This document shows, piece by piece, positions 45,048 to 54,412 of a stretch of DNA of 64,000 nucleotides (the first letter of the stretch is position 1; every line of letters begins with the position of its first letter). The translations under genes were made by a program, and so were the position numbers. The notes beneath the pieces are model-generated. The model searched no databases and was not told where the DNA came from. It worked only from the letters and a program-made list of their open reading frames with translations. This DNA is from Paucibacter sp. B2R-40 (GTDB lineage: Bacteria; Pseudomonadota; Gammaproteobacteria; Burkholderiales; Burkholderiaceae_C), in assembly GCF_025717555.1 (NCBI RefSeq), contig NZ_JAJIRP010000004.1, positions 249,426-313,425 on the forward strand. Reading direction: 5' to 3'.

Positions 45048-45482
45048 TCAGTCTACGCTCAAGACCACCTTGACGCTGGCGTCTACAGCCGACTTTTCGA
45101 TGTAGCCGATTGCATCCGCATTCGCGGCGACAAACTTTTTCACATCGGCCGCCGTGGCCAACTCCTTGGGCGGCGTTGCCTTACCGGAGAACACCAGCCG
45201 TGACCAAGCCGCCTTGACCTGCGCCGCCTGCTTGCCCGTGACCTTGCTGTAGAACTGATCGCGCGCCGCCGCCGACTCAGGCAAGTCGACCGCCAAAGCC
45301 GCTGCACCACTCGGCAAGGTATTGCTCTTCCCCAAGAAGATCGCGCTGACCTGATCTGCCGTCATCGTGGCCGTAGGGCTTTTGGAGTTGACGATCACAG
45401 CCACTTGCGCTTGTGCCATACCGGATATGCACAGCGCAGCAAGAAGAAAGAGACCACTGAAAATTTGATGCTTAGTTTTCAT
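45048..45482 (-). CDS. Short PstS-like periplasmic binding protein
   Basis: The 144-residue product has a signal peptide (1 to about 25, ending AQA) and a single lobe of a PstS-type phosphate-binding protein: VIVNSKSPTATMTADQVSAIFLGK, with DAIGYIEKSAVD near the end. It is less than half the length of full PstS. GGGAGAAA precedes the ATG at 45482. With no transporter genes here it may be a sensing or scavenging protein working with the neighbouring chemoreceptor. Confidence 0.8.
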   Translation of the reverse strand: MKTKHQIFSGLFLLAALCISGMAQAQVAVIVNSKSPTATMTADQVSAIFLGKSNTLPSGAAALAVDLPESAAARDQFYSKVTGKQAAQVKAAWSRLVFSGKATPPKELATAADVKKFVAANADAIGYIEKSAVDASVKVVLSVD

Positions 45483-45495
45483 TTGTTTCTCCCAC

Positions 45496-46743
45496 TCAGA
45501 ACACGAAGTCGACAGCCACGCTGTAAACATTGACGGTGTTCTTGCCGGCTGTAAAGGCGGCAGATGGCAAAGAGAAGAGGCCCGGCCCGTCGGTCTTGAT
45601 TTGCTCAAACTGTCCCTTGACCGCCACATTGCGGTAGGCGTCCCAGCGCACACCCAGCGCGTTGGTTTTTTGCTCATTACTTTGCGAGCGCAGCGTGCCA
45701 TCCACCAGCGCCCTCAAATCCTTGGTCACACCGGGGATGGGCACCCCCGCCGGGATCTTGTTGTCGACATTGCTGCTTTTTTGGGTCAGATCAGAGATCG
45801 TCACATAGGGCGTGAACTTGCCCAGGCGGTAGCCCAGCGTCGCGTACCAGCCATCGGTATCGGGCACGTAGGACTCGGTGCGACGCATCGTGTACTCGGC
45901 CATCACGAGCCAATTGTCCCGGTCCAAGGTGACACCAAAGCCAGTAAACGTGGCCTTCTTGTCGGTCGCATCCATCTGGTTGCCAGCTGCTGCCGCACCT
46001 GGCACTGGCACCGCACGCAGCAGACCTACCAATGACTTCAGCGAGGCGCTCTCCACCGTCAACTTGGCGTCCACATAGCCGGCTCGCAGCGTGATGCCAC
46101 CGTCCAGTTCCACCGAGGCGTTGAAGCCCACCATGTTGTCCATCGACAGATCAACACCTTCGAACACGGCTTTGGACTTGCCTGCGTAAACCTGCAAGTT
46201 CACGGTCGCGGACCCAAGGTTGGTTTGATAGCTGGCATCGCCCCCGTCAAAGTGGCTGATCGGCACTTGCCCGTACACATCAGCCGGTGGCCGCAACCAC
46301 GTGTTGGCGTAACCAACGTCGCGGAAATCCGATACGGCAAAGAAAGGCGCGCCCATACGACCCAACCGAACCGAAACAGACGGGCTGAACTGCGCCTTGG
46401 CGAACGCCCACTCAATCTCGGGCTTGAAATTGCCGTCACCGTTTTGCTTGGACAGAACCTGCATGGTGGCCGAGAACATCTTGTTCAACTTGGCATTGAC
46501 CTGCACGCCCAATTTGGTGTCCACATCGCCGCTCCAGGATGTGGTCGCACCCCGCGGTTGGCCGGACACCACATAGCGTGCCTCGCTGGTGTCGGTGCCT
46601 ACAGCACCAACCGTGCCGAAGCCTGAGAGCGAGAAAATCGAATCGGCAGCAGCCGGTTCTTGAGCCTGGGCATGGGATTGGCCCACAAGGCCGGCAACGG
46701 CCAGCACCACGGGCGACAAGCGCCCAACAATAAATCTCTTCAT
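45496..46743 (-). CDS. Outer-membrane porin-like protein
   Basis: The 415-residue product has a signal peptide (1 to about 26, SHAQA), then a beta-rich sequence with alternating hydrophobic residues, and ends in phenylalanine (SVAVDFVF), as outer-membrane barrels do. It begins FSLSGFGTVGAVGTDTSEAR, which recalls porins of betaproteobacteria, although it differs from the common Gram-negative porin family. Its substrate is unknown. It is the first gene of the three-gene operon; its promoter must lie in the 197 bases to gpmA. Confidence 0.78.
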   Translation of the reverse strand: MKRFIVGRLSPVVLAVAGLVGQSHAQAQEPAAADSIFSLSGFGTVGAVGTDTSEARYVVSGQPRGATTSWSGDVDTKLGVQVNAKLNKMFSATMQVLSKQNGDGNFKPEIEWAFAKAQFSPSVSVRLGRMGAPFFAVSDFRDVGYANTWLRPPADVYGQVPISHFDGGDASYQTNLGSATVNLQVYAGKSKAVFEGVDLSMDNMVGFNASVELDGGITLRAGYVDAKLTVESASLKSLVGLLRAVPVPGAAAAGNQMDATDKKATFTGFGVTLDRDNWLVMAEYTMRRTESYVPDTDGWYATLGYRLGKFTPYVTISDLTQKSSNVDNKIPAGVPIPGVTKDLRALVDGTLRSQSNEQKTNALGVRWDAYRNVAVKGQFEQIKTDGPGLFSLPSAAFTAGKNTVNVYSVAVDFVF

Positions 46744-46940
46744 AACGTCTCCTTCTTATTGAACATCTAGGCCGCAACATGCCGAGCATGCACCGGCCAA
46801 CCACGACATTGATCAGCTTATCGACCAAACGTAACAACTATGTAACGTTTCTTTCGATTCAATCTCTCGAAAAGCCGTCCTGCGCACACCGATAGAATCC
46901 GCAGCAGCCCAATTGGGCGGCCACCCATAGAACACATTCC

Positions 46941-47684
46941 ATGTACAAACTCGTGCTCATTCGCCATGGCGAATCGACCTGGAACCTCGAAAACCGTTTC
47001 ACCGGCTGGACCGATGTAGACCTGACCCCCACCGGCGTGGAACAAGCCAAACAAGCGGGGCGCCTGCTCAAAGAGGCAGGGCTGGACTTCGACATCAGCT
47101 ACACCTCGATGCTCAAACGTGCAGTGTGGACTCTTTGGCACTGTTTGGATCAAATGGATCGCACATGGTTGCCAGTAGTTCACAGTTGGCGCCTGAATGA
47201 GCGGCACTATGGGTCGCTGCAAGGCTTGAACAAGGCCGACATCGCCAAACAATATGGCGACGAGCAGCTGCTGGTGTGGCGCCGTTCCTACGATACGCCG
47301 CCGCCGGCTATGGAGCCAGACGATGTGCGCAGCGAGCGCAGCGACATCCGCTACGCCAAGATGAACCCGCTCGACATCCCGCTGACCGAATGCCTGAAGG
47401 ACACGGTCGAGCGCGTGATGCCTTTCTGGAACGACGCGGTGGCGCCGGCCATCAAGCTGGGCAAACGCGTGGTCATCGCAGCTCACGGCAATAGCATCCG
47501 CGCGCTGGTCAAGTACTTGGACAATATCGGCGACAACGATATCGTTGGCGTCAACATCCCCAACGGCATTCCTCTGGTCTATGAATTGGACGCTGATCTG
47601 AAGCCGATCAAGAGCTATTACCTCGGCGACGCCGAAGCTGCGGCCAAAGCCGCCGCAGCCGTGGCCAGCCAGGGCAAAGCCTAA
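46941..47684 (+). CDS. gpmA: 2,3-bisphosphoglycerate-dependent phosphoglycerate mutase
   Basis: The 247-residue product begins [20 protein letters not shown] and contains [19 protein letters not shown] and [12 protein letters not shown], the signatures of the histidine-phosphatase-fold dPGM. It interconverts 3- and 2-phosphoglycerate in glycolysis. The C-terminus has an alanine-rich tail. Confidence 0.97.
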   Translation: MYKLVLIRHGESTWNLENRFTGWTDVDLTPTGVEQAKQAGRLLKEAGLDFDISYTSMLKRAVWTLWHCLDQMDRTWLPVVHSWRLNERHYGSLQGLNKADIAKQYGDEQLLVWRRSYDTPPPAMEPDDVRSERSDIRYAKMNPLDIPLTECLKDTVERVMPFWNDAVAPAIKLGKRVVIAAHGNSIRALVKYLDNIGDNDIVGVNIPNGIPLVYELDADLKPIKSYYLGDAEAAAKAAAAVASQGKA

Positions 47685-47720
47685 GAAACCTGGACAGGCC
47701 TGAGCGAAGCGAGCAACGCC

Positions 47721-48509
47721 GTGCCCCGCTTTGCCGCCAACTTGAGCATGCTCTATACCGAGCATGCCTTTCTTGACCGCTTCGAGGCCGCAGCCGCCGA
47801 CGGCTTCGCGGCGGTCGAGTTCTTGTTCCCCTACGAATACCCGAGTGCAGTCCTGGCCGAGCGCTTGCATCGCCACGGCTTGAGCCAAGCATTGTTCAAT
47901 GCGCCGCCCGGGGACTGGGCAGCCGGCGAGCGCGGCTTGGCCTGCTTGCCCGGACGGCAAGCCGAGTTCAGGGCTGGCCTGGAGTTGGCGCTGGCCTACG
48001 CAGCGGCGTTGCGCTGCCCACGCATCCATGTGATGGCCGGCATTGGGCCCGAAGATGCGAACCCGAATGAATTGCAAGACCTGTACCTCGACAACCTCAC
48101 CTGGGCCGCCGAGCGTGCCCGCAGGCAGGCGGTGGACATTTGCATCGAGCCAATCAACCAGCGCGATATGCCCGGCTATTTTCTGAGCAGTCAGGCACAG
48201 GCGCTGCGTTTGATCGACTCCGTCGCCGCGCCCAATCTGCGCCTGCAGTTCGACGCCTACCACTGCCAGGTCAGCGAGGGCGATGTGACCCACAAACTCA
48301 GACGGGCCATCGAACTGGGCGTGCTGGGCCATGTGCAACTGGCCGGAGCGCCCGATCGACATGAGCCCGACCAAGGTGAACTCCGTGTTGACGATCTGTT
48401 AGGCTTGCTGGACGAGTCGGGCTATTGCGGCTTTGTCGGTTGCGAATACCGGCCCCGAGCCGGCACCCGCGAAGGCTTGGGCTGGCTAAAGCCTTGGCTG
48501 AGGGCTTAG
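47721..48509 (+). CDS. Hydroxypyruvate isomerase-like TIM-barrel protein
   Basis: The 262-residue product belongs to the sugar isomerase/endonuclease IV-like TIM-barrel family. It starts [20 protein letters not shown] and contains [16 protein letters not shown] and [14 protein letters not shown], as in Hyi and 2-oxo-tetronate isomerase OtnI. The start is a GTG (47721); the family N-terminus supports it over the ATG at 47748. No gcl or glxR gene is nearby, so the pathway is uncertain. Confidence 0.85.
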   Translation: MPRFAANLSMLYTEHAFLDRFEAAAADGFAAVEFLFPYEYPSAVLAERLHRHGLSQALFNAPPGDWAAGERGLACLPGRQAEFRAGLELALAYAAALRCPRIHVMAGIGPEDANPNELQDLYLDNLTWAAERARRQAVDICIEPINQRDMPGYFLSSQAQALRLIDSVAAPNLRLQFDAYHCQVSEGDVTHKLRRAIELGVLGHVQLAGAPDRHEPDQGELRVDDLLGLLDESGYCGFVGCEYRPRAGTREGLGWLKPWLRA

Positions 48510-48540
48510 CCCAAGGCTCCGTCAAACGTAGAGGATAGCG

Positions 48541-49815
48541 ATGCAGATCAATCCAGTCCGAGTCAGAGCGGGTCTGTACGCAGTGATGCTGAGCTTTACG
48601 CTTGCGCTGAGCGCTTGCGGCGGTGGCGGCTCCAGCAGCAATGAGTCAGCAAGTCCAGCGCCCACGCCGGCCGTCGCACAAGGCGGCAAATTGGTCGGCA
48701 GCGTAGCCCGCGACGGCGTGGCCGGCACTTGGGGCTACACCGCGCCCGACGGCAATCGCTACGCCATCATGGGCACGGCCAAAGGCGTGCTGGTGCTGGA
48801 CCTGCGCGACCCGGCCCAGCCGCGCGTGGTCGACGAGGTAGACGGCCCCACCGACACCCGGCACCCCGGCATTTACTGGCGCGAAATGCGCGTCTATGGC
48901 TCGCATGCCTATATCGTCTCCGAACACAGCAATGTGCGCGGCGGCATCATGATCTTGGATTTGTCCGGCCTGCCCAATGCGGTGCGCTACGTCAAGAGCG
49001 TGACGCCACATGACGGTGAACTCGCCGCCCATACTGTAGACATCGACACCGCCCGTGGCCTGCTCTATCTGCAGCGCGAAACCGATCTCGCCGCGCCCAC
49101 AGGAGCTACGCCGACAGAATCCGCCCCCACGGCGAAGGTCTCAGCGGGCGCCAGCGACATGCGCCGAACCTTGTCAGCGGCCGCCAAGCCCAGCCATCCG
49201 GTCGGCGATGTCGGCCATGGTTCGGTGGAGATTTGGGACATCAAGACCGACCCCGAGAACCCGCGCTACCTCAACACCTTCAACCAGGGCCGCAGCATCC
49301 ATGACATGACCGCCGTGGGCGACTACTGTTATGTCGCCGAGGGCAACGAGAGCAGTTTTTCGATCTGGGACGTGAAAGACCCGCAAGCCCCCAAGATGGT
49401 GGTGCGCTGGCAGGTCGGGGCCGGCCACTTCGCCCACAATATCTGGCCCAGTGGTGACGGCCGCATTGTGGTCACCACGGAGGAGCTGCCGAACGGCTTG
49501 CCGGCGCGGGTCTGGCGACTCAATGGCAATGCCCAGCCGACGCCACTCTCCAGCTTCCAGCTTGGCGACGCCACACCCCACAACGTCATCATGGAAGGCG
49601 ATCTGGCCTACCTGAGCCACTACACCGCCGGCGCTGCGGTTTTTGACCTCAAGGACCCTGCGGCCCCCAAACAACTGCTGCAGGTGGACACCAATCCGAA
49701 TAGCGGGCCGGGGCTGATTGGCTGCTGGGGCGTCTACAAATTTCCGGGCCAGCCCTGGATGATTTGCAGCGATATCAATGAGGGCTTCAAGCTGATTCAG
49801 ATCGGCTCGCCCTGA
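48541..49815 (+). CDS. LVIVD-repeat / choice-of-anchor B-type lipoprotein
   Basis: The 424-residue product has a lipoprotein signal (LALSACGGGG). A beta-propeller-like domain follows with repeated segments of the type GVLVLDLRDPAQPRVV, SVEIWDIKTDPENPRYL, SFSIWDVKDPQAPKMV and AAVFDLKDPAAPKQLL. These are LVIVD-type blades, so a surface-located protein with a binding role is likely. No enzyme motif was seen. It is convergent with the PRPP-synthetase-like gene, and the 254-base gap between them holds nothing that I recognise. Confidence 0.8.
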   Translation: MQINPVRVRAGLYAVMLSFTLALSACGGGGSSSNESASPAPTPAVAQGGKLVGSVARDGVAGTWGYTAPDGNRYAIMGTAKGVLVLDLRDPAQPRVVDEVDGPTDTRHPGIYWREMRVYGSHAYIVSEHSNVRGGIMILDLSGLPNAVRYVKSVTPHDGELAAHTVDIDTARGLLYLQRETDLAAPTGATPTESAPTAKVSAGASDMRRTLSAAAKPSHPVGDVGHGSVEIWDIKTDPENPRYLNTFNQGRSIHDMTAVGDYCYVAEGNESSFSIWDVKDPQAPKMVVRWQVGAGHFAHNIWPSGDGRIVVTTEELPNGLPARVWRLNGNAQPTPLSSFQLGDATPHNVIMEGDLAYLSHYTAGAAVFDLKDPAAPKQLLQVDTNPNSGPGLIGCWGVYKFPGQPWMICSDINEGFKLIQIGSP

Positions 49816-50069
49816 CCTCACTCTCAATTCGCGCAACACAGGCGGCTAGGCCCAGCCTGAGCCGCCAGGCCTCGCAAGGCTAAACCAAAGCAAGGTTCCA
49901 GCGGCAGCCGGCTCGCCCGGCTCTTGCCCGCCTCCACCGCCGTGATCGCGAATTCGCGTTGTGCGCAGTCGCGCTTGAGGGTGTTGATGGCAAGTATGCT
50001 TTTTTGTCGGTCAGCGTCCCCACCTCGAGCCACCCTGGACCCTGGGCCAAGCCAAGCATAGACACGAGG

Positions 50070-50957
50070 TCAGCTCAATTTACGCCAGCCCTCAGCCAAG
50101 AGCGCGGCCACCGAGATCGCGTTGCTGGCATGCGCCACCGAGTTGCTGCTCCAGACATGGCGCACGCCGGCTTCCTTCAAATTCTCCAGCGCATCGCCGT
50201 TAAAGAGCGCATGCGTGACAGCCACGTCGACTGAGCGGGCGCCGCGCAGCAGCAGTTGCTGGGCCGAGCCGATCAGCGTGCGACCGGTCGAGGCCATATC
50301 GTCGAGCAGGACCACTGGCCGGTCGCTGACGTCGATATCGGGCAAGGCCAGCGTCACTTGGTGGTCGCCGAGGCGGACCTTGTTGCCGATCGCGTGACTC
50401 AATCCGCCGGCCCTGGCCGCTTCGCTGACCCATTGCGCCGATTCTTCGTCCGGACCGATCAACAAGGCGCCCGGCACTTGTGCTGCCACCCACTCGCCCA
50501 GCAGCCGGGCCGCGGACAGCGTGACGCCGCAGCCCCGCGGCATCACCTCGTCCAGGCTGGCGATGCGGTGCAAATGCGGGTCTATCGTCAGCACATGATC
50601 AAAGTGGCTGGCCAAGAGCCGGGCAATATGGCGCTGACTGACCGCCTCGCCCGGCGTGAATTCCATGTCCTGGCGCATATAGGCCAGATAGGGCGAGAGC
50701 AGATCCAAGCGTTTTGCACCCAGCTCGCGAGCGGTCGGTGCGGCAATCATCAGCTCAACCAACTTGTCATTCGGTTGCTGCAGGCCGCGCAGCAGCAGCA
50801 CGGTTTCGAACAAGGGCGTCGGCAGCACCAAGCGCATTTCGCCGTCCGGGAACCGGTGCCGGCTGATAAAGCTCAAGGGCATGTTCAGCGCCTCGGCCAA
50901 CTCCTGCGCCAGCAGGCGCTCGTCATCAAAGGCCAGCAGCATTGCGTTCGAAGTCAT
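50070..50957 (-). CDS. PRPP-synthetase-like phosphoribosyltransferase-fold protein
   Basis: The 295-residue product has the two-domain fold of ribose-phosphate diphosphokinase: RHRFPDGEMRLVLP, DPHLHRIASL and the PRPP/ribose phosphate loop VLLDDMASTGRTLIG. It is shorter and more divergent than the housekeeping enzyme (about 315 residues). It is paired with the AMP-phosphorylase-like gene, 14 bases upstream, so it may work on ribose 1,5-bisphosphate or a related sugar phosphate rather than in general PRPP supply. The start at 50957 is ATG. Confidence 0.85.
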   Translation of the reverse strand: MTSNAMLLAFDDERLLAQELAEALNMPLSFISRHRFPDGEMRLVLPTPLFETVLLLRGLQQPNDKLVELMIAAPTARELGAKRLDLLSPYLAYMRQDMEFTPGEAVSQRHIARLLASHFDHVLTIDPHLHRIASLDEVMPRGCGVTLSAARLLGEWVAAQVPGALLIGPDEESAQWVSEAARAGGLSHAIGNKVRLGDHQVTLALPDIDVSDRPVVLLDDMASTGRTLIGSAQQLLLRGARSVDVAVTHALFNGDALENLKEAGVRHVWSSNSVAHASNAISVAALLAEGWRKLS

Positions 50958-50971
50958 GTGAAAAGGCCTTT

Positions 50972-52543
50972 TCAAAGAGAGAACATCGTGCCGCGCGCAA
51001 ATTCATGCGGCAATTGATCGTCCGAACCCAGGCGGTAGGCCGAGTCCTGTTCGGCATGCGCCTGCGCAAAGCGAAGATCGGCCTCGTACTGCGCGTGAAT
51101 GCGGTACAGCACCTCGCCGGCGCGCACCGGCTCGCCCAACTTCTTCAACAACTGCAGGCCCGCGCCCGGCACTTGCGGCGCACCGGCCAAGCCCGCGATG
51201 CGCGCAATGCGCAAGTTATCAATTGCGACGACAACACCGTCGCTGGCGGCCCGCAACTCGGCCGTCAGGGTGCCTACCGCTGCCATCTCGGCGCGGCGAC
51301 CCTGCGCATCGATGATGGCGTTCATCTGCGCCAAGGCGCGGCCGGAATCAAGAATGTCGCGCGCAATGTTGTAGCCCTCCCCGCCGCGCACATCGGGGTC
51401 GAACTCGATCATGCGCCCGGCCAGGCGCAGCGCCTTTTGGCGCAAATCCTGCGGCGCATCCGGATCGCCCTGCAGGACTTGCATCACGTCGCGGGCCTCC
51501 AGCACCGGCCCTATGCCTCGCCCGATCGGCTGTCTGCCATCGCTGAGCACCACATCGAGCTGCAGGCGCAAATGGCCGGCCACATATTCAAACAGCTTCT
51601 TGAGCCGCTGCGCCTCGACCATGGAACGCACCTTGGCGCTCGGCCCGACCGGTATGTCCAGCACCAGGTGGGTAGAGCCGGCGGCAATCTTTTTGGACAA
51701 AATCGACGCCACCATCTGACCCGGAGAGTCGATTGCCAGCGGCCTCTCGACCGAAATCAAGATGTCATCGGCGGGCGACAGATCCGCCGTACCGCCCCAG
51801 GCCAGGCAGGCCCGCGTCGCCTTGACCACGTCCACCATGCGCTCGACGCTCAGCTCCACCGTGGCCAGCATCTCCATCGTATCGGCAGTGCCCGACGGCG
51901 AGGTGATCGCGCGCGAGCTGGTCTTGGCGCATAACATGCCATGCGCACTGACGATGGGCACCACCAGCATCGAAGTGCGGTTGCCGGGGATGCCGCCTAT
52001 GCAATGTTTGTCGACCACCGGGCCGGCGCCGACTTGCAGCTTCCAGTCGAGCTTGCGGCCCACCGCGATCATTGCCTCGGTCAGGTGCAAGACCTCCTCG
52101 CGGTCCAACTCGTACTGATTGGTCGCGACGACAAATGCAGCCAGTTCGATCTTCGAATAGCGTGCCTGAGCCACGTCTCGAATGATGGCGAATAAATCGT
52201 CTTTGCTCAGGCGCTCGCCACCAATCTTGCGGCGCAGTGCCGCGATGGAAGCCGGTGGCTCGGCATGCGCGATGCTGGCCGCATGACCCTGCGCCACGCC
52301 CAGGCGGGCAAAGGCTTCCTCGCTAACACCCAGCTCACAGGCACTGACGATTTGCGCGTCATCAACCACATTCAAAACCGCCAATATCACCTGGCCGTTG
52401 GCGTGGATTTCGACCTTGGAGAGCGCCTGAAAGCCGGCCGCCCGTACCACCGGGCAATCACGGTGCAGATAGGCGACGTTTTCGCGCCAGGTGTCGATGC
52501 CGATACGGCGGATGCTGAGCGAGATCTTGGGCTGACCATTCAT
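50972..52543 (-). CDS. AMP phosphorylase-like member of thymidine phosphorylase family
   Basis: The 523-residue product has an N-terminal extension of about 90 residues and then the thymidine phosphorylase fold with [36 protein letters not shown] and [18 protein letters not shown]. The N-terminal extension is typical of archaeal-type AMP phosphorylase, which releases adenine and makes ribose 1,5-bisphosphate. Ordinary DeoA proteins are about 440 residues long and lack it. The gene is followed directly by a PRPP-synthetase-like gene. A nucleoside 5'-phosphate salvage step is the best guess. Confidence 0.87.
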   Translation of the reverse strand: MNGQPKISLSIRRIGIDTWRENVAYLHRDCPVVRAAGFQALSKVEIHANGQVILAVLNVVDDAQIVSACELGVSEEAFARLGVAQGHAASIAHAEPPASIAALRRKIGGERLSKDDLFAIIRDVAQARYSKIELAAFVVATNQYELDREEVLHLTEAMIAVGRKLDWKLQVGAGPVVDKHCIGGIPGNRTSMLVVPIVSAHGMLCAKTSSRAITSPSGTADTMEMLATVELSVERMVDVVKATRACLAWGGTADLSPADDILISVERPLAIDSPGQMVASILSKKIAAGSTHLVLDIPVGPSAKVRSMVEAQRLKKLFEYVAGHLRLQLDVVLSDGRQPIGRGIGPVLEARDVMQVLQGDPDAPQDLRQKALRLAGRMIEFDPDVRGGEGYNIARDILDSGRALAQMNAIIDAQGRRAEMAAVGTLTAELRAASDGVVVAIDNLRIARIAGLAGAPQVPGAGLQLLKKLGEPVRAGEVLYRIHAQYEADLRFAQAHAEQDSAYRLGSDDQLPHEFARGTMFSL

Positions 52544-52648
52544 GCGCCGACTTTAGCGGAGCAGATGGCTCCATCCATTCGATAAAGTCAAAAACTCATG
52601 CTATGTTGCTGGCCACAGCACAGCCAAAAACCTCGTTGATCTCAGCCC

Positions 52649-53917
52649 ATGCACCCCGTTTCCGAGTCCGCCAAACATCCGCTGGATGCTCTCTTGTTGC
52701 AGCACCTGCCGGCGTTACTGGGCGAGGTTGACCCGCCCACGCTGGACTTGCTGCGTCACTCGCTGCAATGGGTCGAGTTGCCGGCCGGCCAAACCCTGCT
52801 GCGCCAGGGTGAGCCCGGAGATGCCATGTATTTGCTGCTGCGCGGCCGGCTGCGCACCTATATGACCGACAGCAGCGGCGAGCAACGCATGGTGCGCGAA
52901 ATCACCCGCGGCCAAGTGGTCGGCGAAATCAGCCTGTACACCGATGAGCCCCGCTCGGCGACCTTGGTGGCCGCCCGCGATTCGGTGCTGGTACGCCTGG
53001 GCAGGACCGAATTTGAGCATTTGCTGACCAGCAACAAACATGCCTCGCTGCTGCTGACCCGGCAAATCATCCAGCGCCTGCGCACCGAAAACTCAAACCC
53101 CGCACATCAACTCTCTGCCACCATTGCCCTGCTGCCCATCAGCAATGGGCTGGACTTGGCCGCCTTGGCCGCGGCATTGGCCGAGCAACTACGCCCGGGC
53201 GCTCGGGTGGCGATCGTTGCCTCGGTGGTCAGCGACGCCGAGCTGGAAGAAATCGAGGCCTGCCACGACTATGTACTGCTGCTGGCCGACACGGGCCCGA
53301 GCCGCTGGACCGAGAGTTGCGCGCGCCATTGCGATGAGTTGCTGCTGGTTGGCGACACCGCCCAACCGCCTGCCCTGCACCCGACCGAGCATGCCTTGAT
53401 GCTGCGTCGGCCAGCTTCCAGCGGCGCCAATGAAACCTTGTTGCTGCTGCACACCAAAGTGGCTGCCAAGCCCCGGGTCCTGCGGGCTTGGTTGGCCGGG
53501 CGGCCGGCGCGCTTTCACATGGAATTGCAAATCGGTTTGGACCGCGACGCGGTCAAATTGGCCGAACGCATCAACCGCCATAGTCGCAGCAACGCTAAAG
53601 CTTCGGCCCCCTCCTGGCATTTTGGGCCGGCCGGAGACGGCAGGCGCTTCGAGCTACAGCTGCGCGAGCGCAGGCTGCTGGACAAAGGCGTGGAGGTCGC
53701 CCTGGGGGCGCGAGCGCTGGACCTGCTGCAACTGTTGTTGGAGCGGCCCGGCGGGCTGGTGAGCAAGGGCGAGATGCTGGACCGGGTCTGGCCGGGCTTG
53801 GTGGTTGAAGAGAACAATATCTCGGTGCAAATCGCGACGCTGCGCCGCGCCCTCGGCCGTGAACTGATTCGCACAGTGGCCGGCCATGGCTACCGTATTC
53901 AGGCGCAATCGGTGTAG
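52649..53917 (+). CDS. cNMP-sensor protein with NTE-like middle domain and OmpR-type winged helix
   Basis: The 422-residue product has an N-terminal cyclic-nucleotide-binding domain (about 15-145; GEPGDAMYLLLRGRLRTYM, EPRSATLVA). A middle region (about 155-310) looks like that of the patatin protein encoded downstream, and a C-terminal OmpR/PhoB-type winged helix completes it (about 330-422; LDLLQLLLERPGGLVSKGEM, VSVQIATLRRALG-like here ISVQIATLRRALG, VAGHGYRI). It is thus a transcription factor built on the regulatory half of a patatin phospholipase. It may bind its own region and control the lipase gene. The ligand is unknown. Confidence 0.82.
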   Translation: MHPVSESAKHPLDALLLQHLPALLGEVDPPTLDLLRHSLQWVELPAGQTLLRQGEPGDAMYLLLRGRLRTYMTDSSGEQRMVREITRGQVVGEISLYTDEPRSATLVAARDSVLVRLGRTEFEHLLTSNKHASLLLTRQIIQRLRTENSNPAHQLSATIALLPISNGLDLAALAAALAEQLRPGARVAIVASVVSDAELEEIEACHDYVLLLADTGPSRWTESCARHCDELLLVGDTAQPPALHPTEHALMLRRPASSGANETLLLLHTKVAAKPRVLRAWLAGRPARFHMELQIGLDRDAVKLAERINRHSRSNAKASAPSWHFGPAGDGRRFELQLRERRLLDKGVEVALGARALDLLQLLLERPGGLVSKGEMLDRVWPGLVVEENNISVQIATLRRALGRELIRTVAGHGYRIQAQSV

Positions 53918-54044
53918 CTGGTCGCCGCAGACGCTGGCCCAGCCAGCGAGCTCGTTTCACAGAATTTTCAGAACTCCCGCAGCCTGTTGCCACGATAGTG
54001 GCGCCAAGCGTCACCGAACAGGCGCAAAGCGAAGGAGGTCTGAG

Positions 54045-54263
54045 ATGAACAAGATGTTCAAACGTATTGCCGCATTGCTGGATAGCCAGGCTATGCAAAA
54101 CAGCCTGGCATGGGCTGCCAGACACAAGACCAAGCCGGACGAGCAGACCGCAGCGGCCTCTGAGCATGCTGAAGGCGATTTCCGCGACACCGACATCGCC
54201 GTGGCCTGGCTTTGCGAAGCCAGCAACAAGACGCGGACCAGCAGCCAAGGGCTCGCGCACTGA
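54045..54263 (+). CDS. Small protein of unknown function (72 residues)
   Basis: A strong ribosome-binding site (AAGGAGGT, 6 bases before ATG 54045) makes this short gene credible. The product starts MNKMFKRIAALLDSQAMQNS, is charged, and has no signal peptide, membrane helix or recognised domain. It lies between the cNMP/winged-helix gene and the cNMP/patatin gene on the same strand and could be expressed with either. Confidence 0.62.
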   Translation: MNKMFKRIAALLDSQAMQNSLAWAARHKTKPDEQTAAASEHAEGDFRDTDIAVAWLCEASNKTRTSSQGLAH

Positions 54264-54412
54264 CGGGAATTTCACCCGGACCTGCCGACCTGGAGAGCGC
54301 AAGCGCAGATCAAACCAGGGAAAACCAGCAGGCTTGCGGCCGCCATCCGCGCAGCATTCCTGTTACTTTCGAGGCCTGCGCTTCAGCTCGCATCTCCCAG
54401 TCAACGCTTGCC

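Noticed and set aside
46818-48374. Open frame of 518 codons on the minus strand
   Set aside because: It is antisense to gpmA and the hydroxypyruvate-isomerase-like gene, both well supported; no family-like sequence is seen.
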